From Thiotrichaceae bacterium (GTDB lineage: Bacteria > Pseudomonadota > Gammaproteobacteria > Beggiatoales > Beggiatoaceae), in contig JAABRD010000029.1 of NCBI GenBank assembly GCA_011391085.1, forward strand, positions 1 to 64,000: a stretch of 64,000 nucleotides of DNA, given 5' to 3'. A model generated the notes under the pieces. The model was not told where the DNA came from. It saw nothing but the letters and a program-made list of their open reading frames with translations, and did no database searches. The stretch's first letter is position 1. Each line of letters begins with the position of its first letter. Shown piece after piece: positions 38,669-47,715 of the stretch. Position numbers and translations under genes: made by a program.

Positions 38669-40474
38669 ATGTCAAATACCCCCTCGCCCTCCCCCGACTC
38701 CTCCCCCGGTTACACCTGGTCCCACATTTTCCAAATGGCTTTGCAACACCGTCGCCAACTCTTTCTGGGCAACTTGATTGCCATTGTGGCGACCCTTCTC
38801 ACGATTCCCATTTACCTCCTCGTTCCCCTCTTGGTGGACGAAGTTCTCCTCAACCAACCGGCTACCCTGGTCAATACTCTGCATTGGTTATTTCCCAGTC
38901 ATTGGCAAAGTACGGTGTTCACCATTTTGGTCATTGCTTCGTTCACCATCTTGTTACGGTTCTGTACGCTGATTTTAGGCGTCCTACAAACTCGTCAATT
39001 TACCATTATCGCCAAACATATCGTCTATCACATTCGCACCGATTTGATTCGTCGCCTCCAACGTATTTCTATGGCAGAATATGAAACGTTGGGCAGTGGT
39101 CAAGTGATTTCTCACCTGGTCACCGATTTAGATACGTTGGATCAATTTATTGGGGCATCCACCAGTCGTTTGCTAATTGCGATCCTCAGTTTGATAGGTA
39201 CCGCTGTCGTCTTAATCTGGATTCATTGGCAACTGGCTTTGATTATTTTGTTAATTAATCCAATCGTCATTTATTTGACAACCTTGTTGGGAAACCAAGT
39301 CAAAGAGTTGAAGCGCAAAGAAAATGAGGCTTACAGTGTCTTCCAACAAGCCTTGACCGAAACATTGGAAGGGATTCATCAAATTCGTGCGTATAATCGC
39401 GAAACTTACTATTTGAACCGTCTCAGTGACCATGCCAATACCATGAAACAGCGGGCCATTGCTTACCACTGGCAGAGTGATGCCGCTACGCGCCTGTCTT
39501 TCAACGTCTTCCTCTTAGGCTTTGAAATATTCCGCGCCCTTAGCATGTTCATGGTTCTCTTCTCCGACCTCTCTATCGGTCAAATGATGGCCGTGGGTGG
39601 GTATTTATGGTTTATGATGACTCCCGTGCAAGAGATTATTAATTTGCAATACAGTTATCACAGTGCCAGGGCCGCCCTCCAGCGCGTCAATAAACTCTTC
39701 TCTCTCTCCTTAGAACCGCATTATCCGCACCTGTCAGACCCCTTTAAAAAACGCGCTACCGTTTCCATTCGACTAGAGAATATTTGCTTCTCTTATAACC
39801 AACAAGATTTGGTGCTAGACCGCGTTTCATTAAATATTAAAATGGGTGAAAAAGTCGCATTAGTGGGTGCCAGCGGTGGCGGCAAAACCACCTTGGTTCA
39901 AATCCTCCTGGGTCTCTACGTACCCACGTCTGGCAACATCTATTTTGACGACGTTCCCATCACTCACATTGGCATGGATGTCGTTCGCGAACACGTTGTC
40001 ACCGTCTTGCAACATCCCGCGTTGTTCAATGATACCTTACGCATGAATTTGACGCTAGGACGTGACCTGCCCGATGAAAAATTGTGGCACGCCTTGCATA
40101 TTGCACAACTCAGTGATACGGTACACTCTTCGGAAAAAGGTTTAGACACTTTATTAGGCCAGCGCGGGGTACGTTTATCGGGTGGACAACGCCAACGGGT
40201 TGCCGTCGCCCGTATGATTCTAGCGGACCCTAAAGTGGTCATTTTAGATGAGGCCACTTCTGCGTTAGACACCGAGACGGAAGCAAAATTGCATGAGGCC
40301 CTTCAGACCTATTTGGCTGACAAAACCACGATTATCATAGCCCACCGCCTGAGTGCCGTGCGGCAAGCGAATCGTGTATTAGTCTTTGACCAAGGACGAA
40401 TCATTGAGGACGGACACCATGATCAACTCATTTTGGAAAATGGGTTATATGCAAAATTGTATGGAGGACAATAA
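38669..40474 (+). CDS. ABC exporter, fused permease and ATPase (MsbA/MDR type)
   Basis: 601 residues. Six-helix exporter domain (about 25-330) followed by an ATPase: Walker A GASGGGKTT (400-408), ABC signature LSGGQ (503-507), VVILDEATSALD (Walker B, about 522-533) and IIAHRLSAV (H-loop). A homodimeric exporter of lipid or drug type at the inner membrane. No neighbouring partner gene suggests the substrate. Confidence 0.92.
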   Translation: MSNTPSPSPDSSPGYTWSHIFQMALQHRRQLFLGNLIAIVATLLTIPIYLLVPLLVDEVLLNQPATLVNTLHWLFPSHWQSTVFTILVIASFTILLRFCTLILGVLQTRQFTIIAKHIVYHIRTDLIRRLQRISMAEYETLGSGQVISHLVTDLDTLDQFIGASTSRLLIAILSLIGTAVVLIWIHWQLALIILLINPIVIYLTTLLGNQVKELKRKENEAYSVFQQALTETLEGIHQIRAYNRETYYLNRLSDHANTMKQRAIAYHWQSDAATRLSFNVFLLGFEIFRALSMFMVLFSDLSIGQMMAVGGYLWFMMTPVQEIINLQYSYHSARAALQRVNKLFSLSLEPHYPHLSDPFKKRATVSIRLENICFSYNQQDLVLDRVSLNIKMGEKVALVGASGGGKTTLVQILLGLYVPTSGNIYFDDVPITHIGMDVVREHVVTVLQHPALFNDTLRMNLTLGRDLPDEKLWHALHIAQLSDTVHSSEKGLDTLLGQRGVRLSGGQRQRVAVARMILADPKVVILDEATSALDTETEAKLHEALQTYLADKTTIIIAHRLSAVRQANRVLVFDQGRIIEDGHHDQLILENGLYAKLYGGQ

Positions 40475-40557
40475 ATCGTTAAATGAATAATGAATAATGA
40501 GTCTGGAGTGCAAGATGAAATCTTGCACCAAATTTTCTTAAACCTAGGAACCACAAC

Positions 40558-42900
40558 ATGATTTTTACCACCATCGAACAAGTAGAGTTACCTCAACATC
40601 CCATTGTGGGAAAAGGGTTCATCGTCACCGTGATAGCTAACGGCGATATTCCATTTTCCCAAATTATCCTCCGCCAAGCGGACGGTTGGGAATGGTTTGT
40701 CAAAGATTTACGGGTGACCGTGGAAGGACCGGGACGCTATCGTTTCCACATTTTGCCCGGCGCCTATCATGCGGGCACCGCCTACTTACAAATAGAAGGT
40801 TGTCGCGTGGCAGATATTAGCCGGGCTGCCCCTCACGATTGGATTAAAGTCCATCGTGAATTACAGATTCTGGAGGTTCCTCCAGAACTGCCTAAAGAAG
40901 TTCCCGCAGAACCGTTGTCTATCCGAGAACCCTCGGCGGCAGAAACTTCCACTCAAACAGTCTCGGTGGCAGAGACTCCGACTCAAGAAGTTTCCGCACG
41001 GGACGTTTCTATTCGAGAAATCTCGGCAGTAGAGGTATCTATGTCAGAAGAGGTAGCACCGCCTGCGCCAGTAGCACCGCCTGCGCCAGTTGAACCACCT
41101 AAACTGGTTCCGCAACCGGATTTATTCGCGGCGCCACCTGTCGTGACGTTGGAGGAATCCAATGAACCCGTCATTTATTTTGGCATCCATAAACACATGC
41201 ACCAACCCTATTACAATGCGACTGATGTCGACTATTGGGATGGTGAAAAGGACGGTATTTTTGGGCAACGGCAGGGACCTTATAGCCATTTTATTCCTGC
41301 TGCGGTTCGGCAATATATTCAAGGCAAACTGTCTCATGCAGGACTCTCTACCAGTTGGTCTGGTTCTCTGATTGAACAACTGCATCGGTGTGCTGAAAAA
41401 GGACGTTGCAATGGCGTGTTTCAACACTGGCACCACGCTTTACGTGAGGTGGCCCAAGCGAAAACGGCGTTTGGCAACCCCCGCCTTGACTTCACTGCAT
41501 TTGGCTTCTTTCACCCGCTGATGCCTCTCATGCCGGCCCGCGATATTATCGGTCAAATCGAATGGCATCGTCGCATCATCCAAGACACTTTTGGTGGGGA
41601 AGCCAGTGACGTTCTCTTTCCACCAGAAACCGCGTTTCATCCGCATATCATTCCAGCATTGAAGAAAGCGGGAGTGAACGTGGTTATTTACGACTCGATT
41701 CATCATTTTCGGGCCTGCAAAGAATATCCTTATGCAGGTAAGGATGAAGGCATGTTGCCTCCCAATCCGGCGGATCAAGACAATCCGCCCGTCAAAGATT
41801 GGTTGCAACTGAACAACATTTGGGGACCGAGTAAAATTTCTCCTCAACTGTTAAAACCTTGCCTCCTTTCCTATACTGACCATAAAGGTCAACGCTATGA
41901 CATCATTGGCGTCCCGGCGGAACGTTATTTGGGTAATGAAGATGCCCGTGGTGGTTATGGCGCGTTACAATATGAACTGGTGATGGGGCAGATTTATGAC
42001 CAACTCTGCAAAACCAACACCTACGACTCCAAACATCCCCCCTTCTTCTTATTGCACTCCGACGGTGACAATCATGGTGGCGGGGCTGACAGTTACTACA
42101 ATGCCAACACCGGGCGGCTGGTTCAAATGTGCCAAAATGACCGGCGGTTTCAACTGGTCACGATAAAAGATTACCTCCACCGCTTCCCCGTAGATCCTAA
42201 AAATGTGGTTCACTTGGAACCGGGGGCTTGGGCGGGTGCGGATAATGGCGATCCACAGTTCACTAAATGGTTTTCTTGGACCGACAAAGACTATTCCCCG
42301 GACCTCAACAGTTGGGCCGTGTTAACAGCGTTCCAAAATGTAGTACATTCGCTGGAAGACGCCCGTGAAAATGCCGACCTGCTAACCACTTTGAAACGTC
42401 TCCTCTACACCGCCGAAACCAGTTGCTACTGGTACTGGACTGGTCAAGAAGTGTGGGACCGACAAGTAACGAATGCGGCCAATCAAGGGTTAGAAATGGC
42501 GAAAACGGTCCTAGACAATTTCTCCAAGTCGCAAAAGGACAAGACTGGTCCCACCATTTTTGTTCCTTGGGTACGTCCCGCCAACCCAGGTGGTAAAGAC
42601 TGGGGTCAAGGGGGATTGGTCAATGCGGCACGGGAAGCCACGTTCCGCACCTTTGTGTATGACCTTTCAGGCGTCAAGAAGGTGACATTGCATTATCATA
42701 AAGTGGGAAACAAAACGAAGAAACGAGTGGTGATGGAAAATTGCGGCGCGTATCCTTCGCGTACCAATCCTAATCTGATTGCCACGCAATACAAAGCCGT
42801 GCTGCCTGCTGGTACGGGCAATATTCGGTATTTTATAGAAGCCGAGGATGGCAAGAAAAATGTCTCTCATAGTCCTGTGGGAAGAATTTATATTGCATAA
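40558..42900 (+). CDS. Glycoside hydrolase family 57 with N-terminal accessory domain
   Basis: 780 residues. Residues 1-110 form a beta-rich accessory domain (VELPQHPIVGKGFIVTVIAN, PGRYRFHILPGAYHAGTAYL); 120-195 is a Ser/Glu then Pro/Ala linker of short repeats. The GH57 barrel starts at IYFGIHKHMHQPYYNATD (HxHQP motif). Predicted nucleophile is Glu 357 in FPPETAF and acid/base Asp 502 in HSDGDNHGGG. A C-terminal beta domain follows. Likely an alpha-glucan amylase or branching-type enzyme; no signal peptide, so cytoplasmic glycogen is a plausible substrate. Confidence 0.88.
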   Translation: MIFTTIEQVELPQHPIVGKGFIVTVIANGDIPFSQIILRQADGWEWFVKDLRVTVEGPGRYRFHILPGAYHAGTAYLQIEGCRVADISRAAPHDWIKVHRELQILEVPPELPKEVPAEPLSIREPSAAETSTQTVSVAETPTQEVSARDVSIREISAVEVSMSEEVAPPAPVAPPAPVEPPKLVPQPDLFAAPPVVTLEESNEPVIYFGIHKHMHQPYYNATDVDYWDGEKDGIFGQRQGPYSHFIPAAVRQYIQGKLSHAGLSTSWSGSLIEQLHRCAEKGRCNGVFQHWHHALREVAQAKTAFGNPRLDFTAFGFFHPLMPLMPARDIIGQIEWHRRIIQDTFGGEASDVLFPPETAFHPHIIPALKKAGVNVVIYDSIHHFRACKEYPYAGKDEGMLPPNPADQDNPPVKDWLQLNNIWGPSKISPQLLKPCLLSYTDHKGQRYDIIGVPAERYLGNEDARGGYGALQYELVMGQIYDQLCKTNTYDSKHPPFFLLHSDGDNHGGGADSYYNANTGRLVQMCQNDRRFQLVTIKDYLHRFPVDPKNVVHLEPGAWAGADNGDPQFTKWFSWTDKDYSPDLNSWAVLTAFQNVVHSLEDARENADLLTTLKRLLYTAETSCYWYWTGQEVWDRQVTNAANQGLEMAKTVLDNFSKSQKDKTGPTIFVPWVRPANPGGKDWGQGGLVNAAREATFRTFVYDLSGVKKVTLHYHKVGNKTKKRVVMENCGAYPSRTNPNLIATQYKAVLPAGTGNIRYFIEAEDGKKNVSHSPVGRIYIA

Positions 42901-43088
42901 TCAATAACGTCCATTTTGATTTATTTGGACCTGCGACACGGAGTCACCTGGTTTGGGGTAGTGATGCCTGACACTGGGTGACTCCGAGGTTGATGAGATA
43001 TGTTTAGGCAAACATTCAAATATGTCTTTTCTATTAAAGTTAGTTATCTTGGTATGATACTTTACCGCGTCACTGATTTCATATCTAG

Positions 43089-43220
43089 GTGGTGATGCAA
43101 TGTGGGTGGTTTTCTGGTAGGGGCAACCCTTGTGGTTGCCCTGACGACGGTTTGGGCAACCACAAGGGTTGCCCCTACCAGAGGCGTGTCGTTGTCGGTC
43201 AATTTATTTCTTGGTAGCCC
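43089..43220. repeat. Partial D end with GGGGCAACC hairpin
   Basis: GGTGGTGATGCAATGTGGGT at 43089 matches a D terminus, but no inverse end is found. Inside, GGTAGGGGCAACCCTTGTGG is mirrored by CCACAAGGGTTGCCCCTACC (43117-43182). Confidence 0.7.
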
Positions 43221-43221
43221 C

Positions 43222-44235
43222 TTACCATATCAAAACCACCCTCTCCTCCATTTCTGGCGTCATAGAAACCTTCCTGGTGTCATCAACTACCATCACTAAT
43301 TTCACCCCCATCTGATTGGCCACTCGTTGCCATTCCTGTTTTCCTGCTACCATCAACGCGGTGGAGGCGGCATCGGCTAATGACCCACTACAGGCAATCA
43401 CAGTGACTGAAACCAAATCCGTGACTGGCTTGCCAGTGCGAGGGTCAAGAATATGACAATATCGCACTCCTTGGTACTCTCGAAAGCGTTCATAACAACC
43501 GGAGGTTATCACACTCTCCTCCCCAGATACTTCCACATGGGCTAATACGCCTTGACCACTGGGGTGCCGAATCCCAATGGACCAAGGACGATCTCCCTTT
43601 TTCCCCATCGCTTTTAAATTACCACCAGCATTCACAATCGCATTCTGGATTCCTAACTGGCGTAATTTATCAATGGCCAAATCCACCGCATAGCCTTTCG
43701 CAATCGCCCCAAAATCCAATTGAACCGCGGGATTGCTGGAAGACACTCGGTTTTGGTCAATGACCACATCCTCCATACTCGGTGCTAGGCGTACCCATTT
43801 TGCCAACTCTTCAGAGGTCGGCGGCGGACCTGCTGGAACTTCATCACTTTGAAATCCCCACAAGGCTATCAGTTGTCCAATCGCGGGGTTAAACAGCCCT
43901 TCACTACGTTTCGCAAAGAACTTAGATTGTTCGATCAAAGATAATAGCGAACGGTCTGTGATCACCCGTGCTTCGCCCTTTGCCAACGCTTGATTCAATT
44001 CAGTTAACGCACTCGGTTGCCAAGCGTGCCAAGTGCGGTGCATAGTTTCAAAATCCGCCGTAATCGCATTAACCGCCTGCCGCGCTGTTGGTTCTGGAAC
44101 TCCCCAAATACTGATTTCCACGATAGTGCCAAAAGTGTACAGAGGATTGGCTTGATAGAGTTGGTTGGAATGGTTGCAACCGGCAAGCAGGGTTAATGTT
44201 AAGTAGCCCAGAGAGATGTAAAAAAGTGGTTTCAT
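43222..44235 (-). CDS. apbE: FAD:protein FMN transferase (ApbE), lipoprotein
   Basis: 337 residues. Lipobox LAGC with Cys 20. ApbE motifs: MHRTWHAWQPSALTELNQAL, LDFGAIAKGYAVDLAID, NAGGNLKAMG, ESVITSGCYERF, CHILDPRTGKPVTDLVSVTV and ADAASTALMVAG. The enzyme attaches FMN to Thr of periplasmic flavoproteins such as NqrB/C or RnfD/G. No such target gene is adjacent. The only minus-strand gene in the 28-56 kb stretch. Confidence 0.95.
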   Translation of the reverse strand: MKPLFYISLGYLTLTLLAGCNHSNQLYQANPLYTFGTIVEISIWGVPEPTARQAVNAITADFETMHRTWHAWQPSALTELNQALAKGEARVITDRSLLSLIEQSKFFAKRSEGLFNPAIGQLIALWGFQSDEVPAGPPPTSEELAKWVRLAPSMEDVVIDQNRVSSSNPAVQLDFGAIAKGYAVDLAIDKLRQLGIQNAIVNAGGNLKAMGKKGDRPWSIGIRHPSGQGVLAHVEVSGEESVITSGCYERFREYQGVRYCHILDPRTGKPVTDLVSVTVIACSGSLADAASTALMVAGKQEWQRVANQMGVKLVMVVDDTRKVSMTPEMEERVVLIW

Positions 44236-44278
44236 AACTAAGAAGGTAAAATGGGATTTGACGAAAAAACAAAAATTG

Positions 44279-44443
44279 GGTAGTGATGCAATCTGGGTGA
44301 AATATCGTGCGGTTTCGCGTCGATCTTGAACTGTGATTTATATGATTAAATGAAGGCTATGAAAGGAGGCTTGACTAATCATAGTCCATCTGAAAATCAT
44401 TCTAATCATAGTTCAGACATTTCACCCACATTGCATCACTACC
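44279..44443. repeat. Family D element, copy 4
   Basis: Same ends and interior as copy 3. An internal ATG (44350) adds a false N-terminal extension to the downstream ATPase. Confidence 0.9.
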
Positions 44444-44556
44444 AAAAATTGAATCTAAAATTGAAGCAAGAGTTCAAAGCTATGCTTTGGACTCCTGGGG
44501 TGTTTGTGGTATCATTATTCGCATCTGTTCTATTTATCTATCGAGACTTATTCACT

Positions 44557-45369
44557 ATGGAAGCCCGCGTCTTTAAACCTGAAGCTTATTTGATTGATAC
44601 CGAACCTTATTATGAACCCGTTGGCAATGAAGTTCAACTCTTTGAAGCGGCTTATCGCAACCAACTACCTATTCTTCTCAAAGGACCAACAGGGTGTGGT
44701 AAAACTCGCTTCATGGAATATATGGTCTATCGTCGAAAACGTCCTCTCATCACCGTGTCTTGCCATGACGACCTCACGGCTTCGGACTTAGTAGGACGTT
44801 TCCTCATCAGCGGTGGCAACACTGTCTGGGTCGATGGCCCGCTGGCCAAAGCCGTCCGTCATGGGTGCATTTGCTACCTTGACGAAATCGTCGAGGCCCG
44901 CAAAGATACCACCGTTGTCATTCACCCACTTGCTGATGATCGCCGCATCCTCCCCATAGAAAAATTAGGAGAGATTTTAGTTAGCCCGCCTGAATTTTGC
45001 CTTGCTTTATCGTATAATCCAGGCTATCAAAGTATCCTTAAAGACCTTAAACAAAGTACACGACAACGTTTTATAGCCTTGGAATTTAACTACCCTGCCC
45101 CCATTGTAGAGGGCAAGATTATCGTCAGTGAAACTGGCATTGACGTAAATAGTGCGGAGAAATTAGTCAAATTTGCCCACTTGACACGTCATTTAAAGGG
45201 TAATGGCTTAGAAGAAGGCGCCAGCACACGGTTGCTGGTTCATGCGGCTAAATTGATGGTCACTGGGATTTCTCCCATGATAGCTTGCCGTAGTGCGATT
45301 GCCCAAGCCTTATCTGATGATGAAGAAATGTTAACGGCTATCAATGAGTTGATAACCTCAATATTTTAA
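44557..45369 (+). CDS. MoxR/CbbQ-NorQ-type AAA+ ATPase
   Basis: 270 residues, the normal size for CbbQ/NirQ/NorQ proteins when started at 44557. LLKGPTGCGKTRFMEYMVYR (Walker A 43-50), ITVSCHDDLTASDLVGRFLI, WVDGPLAKAVRHGCICYLDE (Walker B) and LALSYNPGYQSILKDLK fit the family. These ATPases usually activate an enzyme together with a VWA-domain protein (CbbO/NorD), absent here. Substrate therefore unknown. Confidence 0.88.
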   Translation: MEARVFKPEAYLIDTEPYYEPVGNEVQLFEAAYRNQLPILLKGPTGCGKTRFMEYMVYRRKRPLITVSCHDDLTASDLVGRFLISGGNTVWVDGPLAKAVRHGCICYLDEIVEARKDTTVVIHPLADDRRILPIEKLGEILVSPPEFCLALSYNPGYQSILKDLKQSTRQRFIALEFNYPAPIVEGKIIVSETGIDVNSAEKLVKFAHLTRHLKGNGLEEGASTRLLVHAAKLMVTGISPMIACRSAIAQALSDDEEMLTAINELITSIF

Positions 45370-45455
45370 TAACTCGCTTTTCTAAACAGTTTAGGAAAGT
45401 TGACGGCTTTCTTTTAACTCACTTTCCTAAACCACGACGGTTTCGGAAAGTTGAC
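45370..45455. repeat. Two tandem family F hairpins
   Basis: CTTTTCTAAACAGTTTAGGAAAG, then CACTTTCCTAAACC...GGTTTCGGAAAGTTGACGGC; both end in GTTGACGGCTTT. Confidence 0.7.
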
Positions 45456-45465
45456 GGCTTTACCT

Positions 45466-46446
45466 ATGACCCCAGATACTCTCATTTCGGTTCAAAACCT
45501 GTGGCGCTACTATGACAATCTCTGCGCTGTCAAGGACCTTAGCTTTGAGGTTCAACGCGGCCAAATTTTAGGCTTCCTTGGGCCCAACGGTGCGGGTAAA
45601 ACCACCACCATGCAAATTCTCACAGGGACTCTTGCCCCCTCATTGGGACAAATCACCGTGGCTGGTTATGACCTCCTTGACCATCCCAAAGAAGCGAAAC
45701 AAGCCCTTGGTTATCTTCCTGAACAACCGCCTCTTTATCGAGATATGCAAGTGGAAGAATACCTCAAGTTCTGCGCCCGCATCCACAATGTCCCGCGTTC
45801 TGCTATCACTGCCGCAGTCCACCGGGTGGTCGAACAATGTGGTTTAAACGATGTCACGCAACGCTTGATTGGCAACCTTTCCAAAGGCTATCAGCAACGT
45901 GTTGGCATTGCCCAAGCGATTATTCATAATCCTCCCATCGTCATTTTAGATGAACCTACAATTGGTCTCGACCCCAATCAAATTCGCGAAATTCGTGACT
46001 TGATTCGTAATTTGGGGAATGAACATAGCGTCATTCTATCCACCCATATTCTTCCCGAAGTGCAAGCAGTTTGCAATCAAGTTCAAATTATTAATCAAGG
46101 CCAAATCGTTCTCAATGACACCATTGAAGGCTTGTTTGCCCAAATCCAAACGACTCATTTGCAGACCGGTTTTCATCGCCCGCCGGCGAAAGAACAATTG
46201 CTACAAATTCCAGGTGTAGAAGCTGTGGAATATCTGGATGGCACCCATTTTCGCATACAACATGCCGCCGATAACAATCCTGCGGAAGCCATTGTCGAAA
46301 AATCTGTGACAGGACGTTGGGGGTTGTATGAACTGATTCCGGAGAAGCGGACTTTGGAACAAATTTTTGTGGAATTAACTTGTCAAGAAGAAATCGAAGA
46401 ACCTGCTGATGAATCGGTTCAGCTGATGTCGAAGGGAATGGATTGA
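45466..46446 (+). CDS. ABC transporter ATPase, GldA-like
   Basis: 326 residues. Walker A GPNGAGKT (39-46), signature LSKGYQQRVGIAQ, Walker B IVILDEPTIGLDPNQI, H-loop ILSTHILPEV. After the ATPase core a C-terminal domain of about 90 residues is typical of GldA/CcmA-like ABC-2 ATPases. First gene of the conserved GldA-GldF-GldG-DUF4340 order; the ATG at 45466 was preferred to an in-frame TTG at 45451. Confidence 0.92.
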   Translation: MTPDTLISVQNLWRYYDNLCAVKDLSFEVQRGQILGFLGPNGAGKTTTMQILTGTLAPSLGQITVAGYDLLDHPKEAKQALGYLPEQPPLYRDMQVEEYLKFCARIHNVPRSAITAAVHRVVEQCGLNDVTQRLIGNLSKGYQQRVGIAQAIIHNPPIVILDEPTIGLDPNQIREIRDLIRNLGNEHSVILSTHILPEVQAVCNQVQIINQGQIVLNDTIEGLFAQIQTTHLQTGFHRPPAKEQLLQIPGVEAVEYLDGTHFRIQHAADNNPAEAIVEKSVTGRWGLYELIPEKRTLEQIFVELTCQEEIEEPADESVQLMSKGMD

Positions 46447-46452
46447 AATATC

Positions 46453-46617
46453 GGTAGTGATGCAATCTGGGTGAAATATCTTGCGGTTTCTCTTAGGTCT
46501 TGAACTCTGATTGAAATGATTAAATGAGGGCTATGAAAGGAGGCTTGACGAATCATAGTCCATCTGAAAATCATTCTAATCATAGTTCAGACCTTTCACC
46601 CACATTGCATCACTACC
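46453..46617. repeat. Family D element, copy 5
   Basis: Begins 6 bases after the GldA-like stop. Ends and interior as in copies 3 and 4. Confidence 0.9.
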
Positions 46618-46627
46618 GAAATATCTT

Positions 46628-46765
46628 TGTAGGGTGCGTCCCACGCACCACTAATTGTAGGGTGCGTCCCACGCACCACCTGGGCACCGTACACTTTTCT
46701 ATCAGGTGCGTAGGACGCCCCCTACCTTCAGGTGCGTAGGACGCCCCCTACCTTCTTATCACCAA
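46628..46765. repeat. Family K inverted/direct repeat cluster (GTAGGGTGCGT)
   Basis: Two copies of GTAGGGTGCGTCCCACGCAC and two of AGGTGCGTAGGACGCCCCCT in opposite sense, forming a large stem-loop 23-160 bases upstream of the permease gene. Confidence 0.8.
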
Positions 46766-46787
46766 ATAACTAACAACTCAATTCACT

Positions 46788-47534
46788 ATGTGGATCATTG
46801 CAACACGCGAACTACGCAGTCTTTTCCTCTCCCCCCTGGCGTGGAGTATTTTAGGGGTGGTACAATTCATTTTCGGTTGGATTTTTGCCGTCCTTATCTA
46901 TTGGTATCTCCAACCGGACTTACAATCTCAACTGGCTAATCATCCAGACGCCCCGGGTCTCACCGACATAGTTGTCGTCAACCTCTTTGAATGGGTAGCT
47001 ATCGTCTTCCTGTTGGTTTCGCCTCTCCTCACCATGCGCTTGATTAGCGAAGAACGGCGAAATAAAACGTTGCCATTGCTACTTTCGGCGCCAGTGTCGA
47101 TGACTAGCATCATTTTGGGAAAATATTTGGGTCTCATGGGATTTTTGTTCATCATGTTATCCATGATCATGTTAATGCCCCTCTCCTTACTACTGGGGGC
47201 CACCTTGGACTACGGTCAACTTCTCTCAGGATTGTTTGGCGTCACCCTGCTATTGGGCGCCTTTGCTGCCATTGGTTTATACATCTCCACATTGACCGAA
47301 CATCCTACCGTTGCCGCAATTAGCACCTTTGGGATTCTCCTCCTATTATGGATTATCGATTGGGCGGGCCACACAGGTGGACAGAGTGGCGTTTTCACTT
47401 ACTTGTCGATCACTAACCATTATCAAGCGTTGTTAAGAGGCTTGTTTAACTCGCAAGATGTGATTTATTATGTGTTAGTCATTACCCTGTTTTTGGTTTT
47501 AAGTATTCAAAAATTGGATGCTGATAGATTTTAA
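46788..47534 (+). CDS. ABC-2 permease, GldF-like
   Basis: 248 residues with six hydrophobic segments (about 15-38, 60-80, 103-130, 138-165, 170-190, 222-242). FEWVAIVFLLVSPLLTMRLI and SEERRNKTLPLLLSAPVSMT are typical of GldF/NosY permeases. Works with the ATPase at 45466 and the GldG-like protein at 47716. Its stop is immediately followed by a G element. Confidence 0.9.
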   Translation: MWIIATRELRSLFLSPLAWSILGVVQFIFGWIFAVLIYWYLQPDLQSQLANHPDAPGLTDIVVVNLFEWVAIVFLLVSPLLTMRLISEERRNKTLPLLLSAPVSMTSIILGKYLGLMGFLFIMLSMIMLMPLSLLLGATLDYGQLLSGLFGVTLLLGAFAAIGLYISTLTEHPTVAAISTFGILLLLWIIDWAGHTGGQSGVFTYLSITNHYQALLRGLFNSQDVIYYVLVITLFLVLSIQKLDADRF

Positions 47535-47640
47535 TATAGTAATATTCCTCCTCAGTTGCACCCCCCGCACGCGGGGGGGGGAGTCCCTCCCCCCGTGTAC
47601 GGGGGGCAGGGGGGTACAAATGAGAAAGAATATTACTATA
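47535..47640. repeat. Family G palindromic element, copy 3
   Basis: TATAGTAATATTCCTC, CCCCCCGCACGCGGGG, mirrored G-run, GGGTACAAATGAGAAAGAAT and ATTACTATA. Inserted directly after the permease stop codon. Confidence 0.85.
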
Positions 47641-47654
47641 ACTCACGCCGTACT

Positions 47655-47687
47655 AAGTTTCCAAAAGAAACTTAGTTTCTTCTCCGG
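47655..47687. repeat. Family J hairpin
   Basis: ACTAAGTTTC, short loop, GAAACTTAGT; same stem as at 28505. Confidence 0.6.
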
Positions 47688-47715
47688 TATAATCACATTC
47701 ACCACGGAATCATAC

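Noticed and set aside
46524-46739. 71-residue ORF between the GldA- and GldF-like genes
   Set aside because: It consists of D element 5 and family K repeat sequence; no independent coding signal.
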